Shown here: in pieces, positions 1 through 5,355 of the stretch
Numbering within the stretch: position 1 is the stretch's first letter
Layout of the letters: every line of letters starts with the position of its first letter
NCBI GenBank assembly: GCA_016927965.1
Contig: JAFGLP010000162.1
Location: forward strand, 1 to 7,750
Reading direction: 5' to 3'
Length of the DNA stretch: 7,750 nucleotides
DNA from: Dehalococcoidia bacterium
GTDB lineage: Bacteria; Chloroflexota; Dehalococcoidia; GIF9; UBA5629
Notes under the pieces: generated by a model
The model's database searches: none
The model's input: the letters and a program-made list of their open reading frames with translations, nothing else
What the model was told of the DNA's origin: nothing
Translations under genes and position numbers: made by a program

Positions 1-114
1 ACCGGCAATTATAATCTGCCTGGACTGGAAGGCGGCTGTTTTAGCAAGTATAACTGCCAGGAGAATAATAACCAGCAGGACAAGGCATAACACCGCTACA
101 ACCCATATCTCCAT
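1..114 (-). CDS. N-terminal part of an unidentified membrane-anchored protein (cut by left edge)
   Basis: Reading the minus strand from an ATG at 114 down to base 1 gives 38 open codons with no stop. The product starts MEIWVVAVLC and continues as an almost uninterrupted hydrophobic stretch (residues 3-24, rich in V, L and I). It then turns polar with KTAAFQSRQ at 25-33. This looks like a single N-terminal transmembrane anchor, or an uncleaved signal-anchor, followed by the start of a soluble domain that is not in the window. A strong Shine-Dalgarno AGGAGG lies at 127-122 on the minus strand, 7 nt before the ATG, and an extended -10 promoter element sits just upstream. These support a real gene start rather than a chance ORF. 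The gene is divergent from the MFS transporter. Too little is visible to name a family; an RmuC-like or membrane-anchored M20-peptidase-like protein is possible, but nothing in these 38 residues decides it. Confidence 0.72.
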   Translation of the reverse strand, partial: MEIWVVAVLCLVLLVIILLAVILAKTAAFQSRQIIIAG

Positions 115-146
115 ATTGCTGCCTCCTCTCGGTCAAGGATGTCAGA

Positions 147-155
147 ATTGTAGCA
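147..155 (-). promoter_or_regulatory. Extended -10 promoter element for the leftward gene
   Basis: On the minus strand the sequence reads TGC-TACAAT, matching the extended -10 pattern TGn-TATAAT with one mismatch. The predicted transcription start near 140 gives a leader of about 26 nt that carries the AGGAGG ribosome site. No good -35 is found at 16-18 nt spacing (TAGTTG at 175-170 is poor), as is acceptable for extended -10 promoters. The element lies inside a small palindrome (147-159), so repressor control is conceivable. Confidence 0.45.
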
Positions 156-159
156 CAAT
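147..159. repeat. Short palindrome overlapping the leftward -10 element
   Basis: ATTGT (147-151) and ACAAT (155-159) are perfect inverted 5-bp arms around a 3-nt centre, AGC. The palindrome overlaps the leftward extended -10, where an operator would act. It is short and AT-rich, so chance is a real alternative. Confidence 0.3.
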
Positions 160-166
160 ATCCCCA

Positions 167-195
167 TTGCAACTATACCGTTTATGCTGTATAGT
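167..195 (+). promoter_or_regulatory. Sigma70-type promoter for the MFS transporter gene
   Basis: A -35 box TTGCAA (167-172; 4 of 6 consensus bases) is followed at the ideal 17-nt spacing by TATAGT (190-195; 5 of 6). Transcription would start near 202, leaving a leader of about 55 nt before the ATG at 257. TTGCAA is its own reverse complement, and this promoter lies back to back with the leftward one, so the two probably compete or share control. Confidence 0.55.
172..195. promoter_or_regulatory. Inverted repeat, candidate operator over the MFS promoter
   Basis: ACTATAC (172-178) and GTATAGT (189-195) are perfect 7-bp inverted arms separated by 10 nt. The two half-sites are 17 bp apart centre to centre, between one and two helical turns. 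The right arm contains the -10 hexamer and the left arm abuts the -35, so a bound dimeric regulator would block the rightward promoter. This placement is typical of a transporter gene controlled by a local repressor, but no regulator gene is visible in the window. The assignment rests on symmetry and position only. Confidence 0.45.
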
Positions 196-256
196 GCCTT
201 CAATTTACTGAAGGCCGCCTGGCTTTTGCGGTTAAGGAGAGGAGGTAAATGAGATC

Positions 257-1552
257 ATGAAAGAGACTGCTCCGGATAATGCCAGGGAGTTGAAAACCGG
301 TGGTTGGAGCGCCCATTATGTCCTGATAATCTGCACACTGCTATATGCCATTAACTACATGGACAGGCAGGTTTTCTCGGTAGTGCTGCAGCCCATGAAA
401 ATGGACCTCCATTTAACTGATTCCGAATGCGGATGGGCTGTGACTATCTTCTTATTGGGAATGGCACTGTTTTCATTCCCGATAGCCTACCTGGTAGACA
501 GGTGGAGCCGTAAGAAATCTATGGGCATCATGGCCATGCTCTGGAGCGGCTTTACCTTTGCCACCGGCCTGGCCACGAATTTTATCAGTGTGATCATACC
601 CCGTGCTTTTGTCGGCCTTGGAGAGGCAGGCTTTGTGCCCGGTGGCACAGCCATGGTGGGAGCCTCATATTCTAAAGAGCATCGCGGCAAGGCACTGGGT
701 ATATTTCATATAGCCATCCCTCTGGGCGCAGCAGTGGGTGTAATGCTGGGAGGTTATATATCGGCTAAATACGGCTGGCGTACGCCTTTCTTCTACTTCG
801 CCATACCCGGTATTATCCTGGGGATACTGGCCTTCTTTATGAAGGACTATAAAACAGCGGAGCCAACCGGCACCGAGGTTGGTATAAAAGGGTTCTTTTC
901 AGCTCTGGGCGATGTAATCAAGTTACCAACCATACGCTGGTTCTACCCGGCGCTGGGCCTTTCTGTATTCATGTCGATGTCTGTACTGACCTGGATACCC
1001 GCCCTGATAATGCGCATGCTTAATGTAGATGAGAGCTTTGCTGGGATGCTGGTGGGAGGAATCGGCCTGGCCGCCATCATCGGTGCGCCGCTGGGCGGTT
1101 TCCTCTCCGACTTCTGGCAAAAAAGAAGTCCCCGCGGCAGGATGTATGTCCCTGCGATAGCCAATTTGATCGGCGCTGTGCTGATAGTAATTGTGATATT
1201 AACGAAATTCAGTGCTATCGGCATTGCCATTGCTGTCCTTTACGGCATTGCAGTTTCGATGGCGGTGCCGGGCTTTGCAGTCGTTTCACAGGAAATTGTC
1301 CCGGTGGCGCATAAGGGGCTTTCCATGGGCCTGGTGGTATTTGCCCAGTACCTGCTGGGCGGTGCCTGGGGACCGTATGTAATAGGGGCAGTTTCTGATG
1401 CATTGGGCGGCGGCTCAGAAGGCCTGGGCATGGCAGTGATGCTGTCCGCTATTGTCGGCCTGGCAGGAGGTATCTGCTTCCTCCTGGCGTCGCGCACCTA
1501 TCCCGCCGATGCCGATAAAGTTAAGCAAGAGGTTATTCTGGCCGAGTCATAG
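257..1552 (+). CDS. MFS transporter, spinster / anion:cation symporter type, substrate unknown
   Basis: This is a 431-residue secondary transporter of the inner membrane, the normal size for a 12-helix major facilitator. The first helix (about 20-41) ends in the motif NYMDRQVFSVV (33-43), whose Asp-Arg pair is characteristic of spinster-like and ACS-type carriers, followed by LQPMKMDLHLTDSE. The loop between helices 2 and 3 carries motif A (DRWSRKKS, 81-88). The segment RAFVGLGEAGFVPGG (116-130) and GWRTPFF (173-179) are typical of the same families. A polar central loop lies near 196-225, and a second motif-A-like loop (GGFLSDFWQKR, 280-290) opens the C-terminal half. GGAGG at 241-245 lies 11 nt before the ATG, and the start fits family N-termini, with a short cytoplasmic tail before helix 1. 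Related carriers move organic anions, sugar acids or lipids by proton symport. The substrate cannot be read from the sequence, and neighbouring genes give no pathway clue. It appears monocistronic. Confidence 0.9.
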   Translation: MKETAPDNARELKTGGWSAHYVLIICTLLYAINYMDRQVFSVVLQPMKMDLHLTDSECGWAVTIFLLGMALFSFPIAYLVDRWSRKKSMGIMAMLWSGFTFATGLATNFISVIIPRAFVGLGEAGFVPGGTAMVGASYSKEHRGKALGIFHIAIPLGAAVGVMLGGYISAKYGWRTPFFYFAIPGIILGILAFFMKDYKTAEPTGTEVGIKGFFSALGDVIKLPTIRWFYPALGLSVFMSMSVLTWIPALIMRMLNVDESFAGMLVGGIGLAAIIGAPLGGFLSDFWQKRSPRGRMYVPAIANLIGAVLIVIVILTKFSAIGIAIAVLYGIAVSMAVPGFAVVSQEIVPVAHKGLSMGLVVFAQYLLGGAWGPYVIGAVSDALGGGSEGLGMAVMLSAIVGLAGGICFLLASRTYPADADKVKQEVILAES

Positions 1553-1558
1553 CTGAAA

Positions 1559-1587
1559 AAATCCCCGGCGGTCTTCCCCCCGGATTT
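1559..1587. other. Weak hairpin after the MFS gene (possible terminator)
   Basis: AAATCC (1559-1564) can pair with GGATTT (1582-1587). A bulged alternative pairs CCGG at 1565-1568 with CCGG at 1580-1583. On the plus strand no run of T follows, so it is a poor intrinsic terminator for the MFS gene. On the minus strand the stem is followed by six T, but there is no leftward gene for it to terminate. It might partly insulate the MFS gene from tlyA. Confidence 0.25.
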
Positions 1588-1588
1588 C

Positions 1589-1597
1589 TGGTATATT
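1589..1597 (+). promoter_or_regulatory. Extended -10 promoter candidate for the tlyA operon
   Basis: TGG-TATATT matches the extended -10 form (TGn plus five of six consensus bases), with no recognisable -35 about 17 nt upstream. Transcription would start near 1604, giving a leader of about 27 nt before the tlyA ATG. It lies in the only gap between the MFS gene and tlyA (78 nt). Read-through from the MFS gene remains possible. Confidence 0.35.
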
Positions 1598-1630
1598 ATC
1601 GAGGGCGAATAAGCGATTCGGTAATTTACT

Positions 1631-2359
1631 ATGCCTAAAGTACGTCTGGATACTCTGCTGGTAGCACGCGGCCTGGCTGAGAACAAGAGCAAGGCCCAGG
1701 CCATGATTATGGCTGGCGATGTTATGATTAACGGAAGCGCCGTGACCAAGGCCGGTAGCCCGGTGCAGGAAGATGCGGATGTGCAGGTCAAGAGCAGGAT
1801 GCCCTATGTCGGCAGGGGCGGATTTAAGCTCGAACATGCCATCGGCGAATTCAAAATAGGTGTCAGCGGGGCCGTCTGCCTGGATGTGGGCGCATCGACG
1901 GGGGGATTCACCGATTGCCTGCTGCAGCATGGAGCAGCCAGGGTTTATGCTCTGGATGTAGGCTACGGGCAGCTTGATTATAAGCTGCGGGAAGATGGCC
2001 GGGTGGTGGTGATGGAGAAAGTCAATGCGCATTATCCCTTTGATTTGCCGGAGAAAGTGGACCTGGCTGTAATGGACCTGTCCTTTATATCTGTAACGAT
2101 GGTCATACCAAATGTGCTGCCGCACCTCGGCGGGCTTGGTGAACTTGTGGTACTATTTAAACCGCAGTTTGAAGCCGAGCGTGGTGATGTCGGCAAAGGC
2201 GGCATCATCAAAGACCCGGCAATCCATACCCGGACTATCGTCAAATTTATCATGTGGATGAACGAAAATAGACTGAGGCTGATTAACCTGGCCGCCTCGC
2301 CCATACTGGGGGCGGAGGGTAACAGGGAGTTCCTCATTTACATAAGGAAGGCAGGATGA
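1631..2359 (+). CDS. tlyA: TlyA family 23S/16S rRNA 2'-O-methyltransferase (hemolysin A family)
   Basis: The 242-residue cytoplasmic protein has the TlyA layout: an N-terminal S4 RNA-binding domain (about 1-60; RLDTLLVARGLAENKSKAQ), a linker with GRGGFKLEHA (61-70), then a Rossmann methyltransferase fold. The SAM-binding loop is LDVGASTGGFTDC (84-96). The family's K-D-K-E catalytic tetrad is present as K66, D149 (in VMDLSFIS), K177 (in LFKPQFEA) and E233 (in GNREF). Characterised TlyA proteins methylate ribose 2'-OH groups of rRNA; the old name hemolysin reflects an indirect phenotype. The start is fixed because an in-frame TAA lies at 1622-1624 and the S4 domain begins at once. There is no Shine-Dalgarno before it. 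Where many family members have E-R-T-N-x-R, this one reads EKVNAH (129-134), a modest divergence. Its stop overlaps the next gene's start as ATGA. Length is slightly below the mycobacterial protein. Which rRNA nucleotide it modifies cannot be told. Confidence 0.93.
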   Translation: MPKVRLDTLLVARGLAENKSKAQAMIMAGDVMINGSAVTKAGSPVQEDADVQVKSRMPYVGRGGFKLEHAIGEFKIGVSGAVCLDVGASTGGFTDCLLQHGAARVYALDVGYGQLDYKLREDGRVVVMEKVNAHYPFDLPEKVDLAVMDLSFISVTMVIPNVLPHLGGLGELVVLFKPQFEAERGDVGKGGIIKDPAIHTRTIVKFIMWMNENRLRLINLAASPILGAEGNREFLIYIRKAG

Positions 2360-3051
2360 AATTCAGCAGGATCGAATTGCGCGACCTAACCATCTGCTGG
2401 ATAGCGCTGGGGTTTTGCTTTTCCATCGGCGTATTTTTCAACAAGTACGATGATCCGTTTACCACCACGCTGACCAATTTCTTCGTCAGGCTGGGATCTG
2501 TGCTCATCGCTATCGGCGCCGGCTTTGTGCTGCATGAGATCGCCCATAAAGCGGTGGCGCAGAAATACGGGTGCTGGGCGGAGTTCAGGATATGGATGCC
2601 CGGGCTGGTAACCGCAATTTTAACCGCTATTCTCAGCTTCGGTACCTTCCTTTTCTTGGCGCCGGGGGCGGTGCATACACTGGCCACGCGGGAGCTCACG
2701 GGAAAAGAGCAGGGATACATCTCTGCGTCCGGGCCTGTGGCCAATATGGCGCTGGCCATGGTATTCCTGGTTTTATTCCTGCTGAGGCATTCCTTCGGCC
2801 TTGCCGGAGATATAATGGTGCATTTTGATATTTTCGGCCTCAGCTTCAAGTCATACCCTTATAATGTTTGTACCGGCCTGGGGAGGCTGGGGTTCCAGTT
2901 GAACATGTGGCTGGCGGCCTTTAACCTGATACCGTTCGGGCCTCTTGACGGCGCGTCTGTCTACCGCTGGAGCAGGCCGGCCTGGGGCATACTGGCGGCG
3001 GTGGCCTGGGGTGTTATACTCTTAATGGCGTTTGGAGTGATTATTCTATGA
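2356..3051 (+). CDS. Site-2-protease-like (M50) intramembrane zinc metalloprotease
   Basis: This 231-residue multi-pass membrane protein has the zinc protease motif HEIAH (60-64) inside a hydrophobic helix (about 46-64). The distal M50 signature is NLIPFGPLDG (190-199), whose Asp198 is the expected third zinc ligand. SGPVAN (125-130), between them, is the usual M50 turn preceding a membrane helix. Other hydrophobic segments lie near 11-27, 83-103, 128-143 and 208-231. M50 proteases cut membrane-embedded substrates such as anti-sigma factors or signal-peptide remnants. There is no PDZ domain, so this is a minimal form like compact bacterial and archaeal S2P homologues. The ATG at 2356 shares ATGA with the tlyA stop and has AAGGAAG (2344-2350) 5 nt upstream. 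The stop likewise overlaps the next start. The substrate is unknown, and there is no sigma or anti-sigma gene beside it. Confidence 0.85.
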   Translation: MKFSRIELRDLTICWIALGFCFSIGVFFNKYDDPFTTTLTNFFVRLGSVLIAIGAGFVLHEIAHKAVAQKYGCWAEFRIWMPGLVTAILTAILSFGTFLFLAPGAVHTLATRELTGKEQGYISASGPVANMALAMVFLVLFLLRHSFGLAGDIMVHFDIFGLSFKSYPYNVCTGLGRLGFQLNMWLAAFNLIPFGPLDGASVYRWSRPAWGILAAVAWGVILLMAFGVIIL

Positions 3052-3815
3052 GAAATGCAGCCGTAATCTTGAACTCGGATGACCTGATGCTCTCGGGTGA
3101 AGTCTATATGCCCGATGATTGCGAACGTTCTTATCCAGCGGTCTGCCTCTGCCACGGCATACCGGCAGTGCCGTATGATCCCAATGAGAGGGGGGGCTAC
3201 CCTGAGATGGCGGCGCGTTTCTGCAATGCCGGATTTGTGGCTCTGGCCTTTAATTTCAGGGGGGCGGGGCCCAGCCAGGGGAATATCGATATGCTGGGGT
3301 GGACGGAGGACTTGGCATCCGCCCTCGAATTTCTCGATATGCTGCCGGAGGTGGATAAGAACAGAATATGCCTGCTTGGATCTTCAGGAGGAGCAGCGAT
3401 CAGTGTTTATGTGGCTGCGCGTGACCCGCGTGTCTATGCCGTCGCTACTCTGGCCTGCCCGGCTGAATTCGATTTTATGTCTGCCGGCTATACAGTTGAC
3501 TCGATGATAAATAGCTTCAGGGAGATCGGCACTATCAAGGACCCTGATTTCCCGCCGTCAACCGGGGAATGGCTGGAAGGCTTTAAAACGGTCAGTCCCA
3601 TCGATTATATAGATAAGATTTCACCGCGCCCGCTGCTGATTATCCATGGGGATAAGGATGAGACGGTACCGGTGAAACATGCCGGGCGCCTGTACGATAA
3701 GGCAGGATCTCCCAAGGAGATGACTATCTTATCGGGAGCGGGCCATAGGCTGAGACTGGATGAGAGGGCGGTCAAGGCTGCGCTGGACTGGCTGACGGCA
3801 CAGGTAAAGCAATAG
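3048..3815 (+). CDS. Alpha/beta-fold serine hydrolase (dienelactone-hydrolase / acylpeptidase-like)
   Basis: The 255-residue protein is a single alpha/beta hydrolase domain with no signal peptide, so probably cytoplasmic. The oxyanion strand-turn is LCHGIP (34-39). NFRGAGPSQG (69-78) is the usual loop after strand 4. The nucleophile elbow is GSSGG (111-115) with Ser113. The acid is probably Asp204 in HGDKDETVP (200-208), and the base is His233 in GAGHRL (230-235), giving a complete triad in the right order and spacing. The pattern resembles small esterases and peptidase-like hydrolases; no feature identifies the substrate. The start ATG overlaps the M50 stop as ATGA, with GGAG (3034-3037) 10 nt upstream, implying translational coupling. 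It ends the tlyA chain, since a strong promoter for purF follows. Confidence 0.88.
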   Translation: MRNAAVILNSDDLMLSGEVYMPDDCERSYPAVCLCHGIPAVPYDPNERGGYPEMAARFCNAGFVALAFNFRGAGPSQGNIDMLGWTEDLASALEFLDMLPEVDKNRICLLGSSGGAAISVYVAARDPRVYAVATLACPAEFDFMSAGYTVDSMINSFREIGTIKDPDFPPSTGEWLEGFKTVSPIDYIDKISPRPLLIIHGDKDETVPVKHAGRLYDKAGSPKEMTILSGAGHRLRLDERAVKAALDWLTAQVKQ

Positions 3816-3817
3816 AT

Positions 3818-3837
3818 ATTGTAGAAGCATATACAAT
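3818..3837. repeat. Inverted repeat just after the hydrolase gene
   Basis: ATTGTA (3818-3823) and TACAAT (3832-3837) are perfect 6-bp arms around an 8-nt spacer, beginning 3 nt after the hydrolase stop codon. No T-run follows, so it is not a standard terminator. It could be a weak RNA hairpin or an operator upstream of purF. Its half-sites resemble those of the palindrome at 147-159. A smaller hairpin (ACCG 3839-3842 with CGGT 3848-3851) follows. Confidence 0.3.
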
Positions 3838-3880
3838 GACCGTCTTTCGGTTTAGGAAAAACTCCCGGCTACAGCGCCGA

Positions 3881-3910
3881 TTGACCGTGAAGGCTTAAAA
3901 GCCGTATAAT
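3881..3910 (+). promoter_or_regulatory. Strong sigma70-type promoter for the purFMH operon
   Basis: TTGACC (3881-3886; 5 of 6) and a perfect TATAAT (3905-3910) are separated by 18 nt, the best promoter match in the window. The spacer holds the symmetric element GGCTT-AA-AAGCC (3892-3903), which could be an operator. Transcription would start about 3915-3919, only 6-10 nt before the purF ATG at 3925. No purine riboswitch or PurR box of the known E. coli type is visible, and the leader is too short for a riboswitch. Confidence 0.72.
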
Positions 3911-3924
3911 CCATAGGTAATTCG

Positions 3925-5355
3925 ATGCAAGACTTGCATGAAAGCTGCGGCATTTTCGGTATTTACGCCCCCGGTGTTGATGTAGCCAGAGTAACTTTCT
4001 TTGCTCTGTATGCCTTACAGCACCGTGGACAGGAGAGCGCAGGCATAGCTACAGCCGAGGGAAACAAGGTCTATATACACACTGATATGGGCCTTGTGTC
4101 ACATGTATTTAACGAAGAAGAGCTGGCCCGGCTGACGGGTGATATCGCTATCGGGCATAACCGCTACTCCACCACGGGCTCCAGCGCTCCCTGCAACGCC
4201 CAGCCTGTTCTGGTTGGCACCACAGATACCAGAATTGCACTTGGACATAACGGTAATATCACCAATTCCATGACGCTGAGGACCGAGTTGGAGGAGAAAG
4301 GATTTATATTCAATGCTTCCACAGATTCCGAGGTGATAGCCAACCTGATCCTGTCTGCACCCGAAAAGGAGATGGAAGCCAGGATAAAGTATGCCATGCG
4401 CCGGATGCAGGGCGCCTATTCCCTGGTACTGCTGGCTAATGACAAGCTGTACGGTGTACGCGACCCGATGGGTGTAAGGCCCCTTTGCCTTGGTACTTTC
4501 GATACAGGCTGGGTGCTGGCCTCAGAGACATGCGGCCTTGACCATATTGGCGCCCAGTATGTCAGGGAAGTTGAGCCGGGAGAGATCGTCACCATAGACA
4601 GCAGCGGTGTCCGTAGCACGCGTATAGAGAGCACCAAAAAAGCTCTATGTGTCTTCGAGTATATTTACTTCGCCAGGCCGGATAGCCTGCTGAACGGCCG
4701 GCTGATTTATTCAACCCGCGAGAAGATGGGGGCCATATTATCCAGAGAGTATCCCGTAGAGGCAGATATTGCCATGGGCATACCTGACTCCGCTACGGCA
4801 GCCGGAATAGGCTATGCCAGGGCATCGGGGATACCCTATCACGAGGGACTACTGAAAAACCGCTACGTCGGGCGTACTTTTATCGAACCTGACCAGCGCC
4901 TCAGGGAGCTTGGTGTGCGTTTGAAGTTCAACCCTCTCACAGAAGCGATCTCAGGCAAGCGCCTTGTAGTAGTTGATGATAGCATAGTGCGCGGCACAAC
5001 GACACCCAGGGTCATCAATTTGTTGCGAAAAGCCGGGGCCAGGGAAGTACATATGAGGATTTGCGCTCCCCCCATCCGCTACCCCTGCTTTTTCGGGGTA
5101 GACATGGCTACACGCTGGGAGCTGATTGCAGCTCAGAAATCTGTGTCTCAAATCAGGGATATCATCGGCGCTGATTCACTGGGATATATCAGCATGGAAG
5201 GATTGATAGAGGCGGTCGGACTGCCCAGGGAAGAATTATGCATGGCCTGTTTTACCGGGGACTATCCCACACCAGTACAGCTTGAGATGGATAAACTGCA
5301 GCTGGAGACCCTGCCCTTCGATTCCATAAGGAGCTTCGGTGAAATCCAAACGTAA
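3925..5355 (+). CDS. purF: Amidophosphoribosyltransferase (glutamine PRPP amidotransferase), Bacillus type
   Basis: PurF transfers glutamine-derived ammonia to PRPP to make 5-phosphoribosylamine, the committed step of purine synthesis, in the cytoplasm. At 476 residues it has the normal length. The N-terminal Ntn glutaminase domain has its nucleophile Cys8 after a short leader, MQDLHES, that must be removed to expose it. Other glutaminase motifs are LQHRGQESAG (31-40), GHNRYSTTG (77-85), LGHNGNITN (106-114) and STDSE (132-136). The C-terminal phosphoribosyltransferase domain has the PRPP loop VVVDDSIVRGTT (348-359). Cys242, Cys388, Cys439 and Cys442 (LCMACF) match the four [4Fe-4S] ligands of the Bacillus enzyme, so a structural, probably oxygen-sensitive cluster is expected. 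The start is constrained: an in-frame TAA lies at 3907-3909, inside the -10 box, with no other start codon before Cys8. Only a weak AGGT (3915-3918) could act as a ribosome site. It overlaps purM by 17 nt. Confidence 0.97.
   Translation: MQDLHESCGIFGIYAPGVDVARVTFFALYALQHRGQESAGIATAEGNKVYIHTDMGLVSHVFNEEELARLTGDIAIGHNRYSTTGSSAPCNAQPVLVGTTDTRIALGHNGNITNSMTLRTELEEKGFIFNASTDSEVIANLILSAPEKEMEARIKYAMRRMQGAYSLVLLANDKLYGVRDPMGVRPLCLGTFDTGWVLASETCGLDHIGAQYVREVEPGEIVTIDSSGVRSTRIESTKKALCVFEYIYFARPDSLLNGRLIYSTREKMGAILSREYPVEADIAMGIPDSATAAGIGYARASGIPYHEGLLKNRYVGRTFIEPDQRLRELGVRLKFNPLTEAISGKRLVVVDDSIVRGTTTPRVINLLRKAGAREVHMRICAPPIRYPCFFGVDMATRWELIAAQKSVSQIRDIIGADSLGYISMEGLIEAVGLPREELCMACFTGDYPTPVQLEMDKLQLETLPFDSIRSFGEIQT
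5328..5333 (+). promoter_or_regulatory. Ribosome binding site that sets the purM GTG start
   Basis: AAGGAG lies inside the 3' end of purF, 5 nt before the GTG at 5339. It supports that non-ATG start and the 17-nt overlap with purF. The resulting N-terminus (KSKRKNSYAEAGVD) places the conserved YAEAGVD at residues 9-15, as expected for the family. Confidence 0.7.

Noticed and set aside
1547..2125. 192-codon open frame on the minus strand across the tlyA start region
   Set aside because: It lies opposite tlyA, whose sequence is conserved throughout. The translation is rich in His, Gln and Pro with no recognisable motif, and it is best explained as a shadow frame.
2443..2460. The near-identical sequence encoding KYDDP occurs in the M50 gene (about 2443) and in purM (about 5497)
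   Set aside because: It is only about 15 nt, falls within unrelated conserved reading frames, and has no flanking similarity, so it is most likely coincidence.
2334..2849. 171-codon open frame on the minus strand opposite the M50 gene
   Set aside because: The plus-strand M50 protein carries HEIAH and the LDG motif in this region; the antisense product has no domain pattern and no supported start.
3097..3507. 136-codon plus-strand frame inside the alpha/beta hydrolase gene
   Set aside because: It is an out-of-frame shadow, high in Arg, Cys and Trp. The overlapping frame contains the full catalytic triad in order.
3866..3879. CGGC / GCCG hairpin upstream of the purF -35 as a terminator for the tlyA chain
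   Set aside because: It has a 4-bp stem with a 6-nt loop and no following T-run, so it is too weak to call an intrinsic terminator.
3816..3924. Purine riboswitch upstream of purF
   Set aside because: The inferred leader is under 15 nt, and I see no three-way junction arrangement. The hairpins upstream of the promoter are short (4-6 bp) and would not be transcribed from it.
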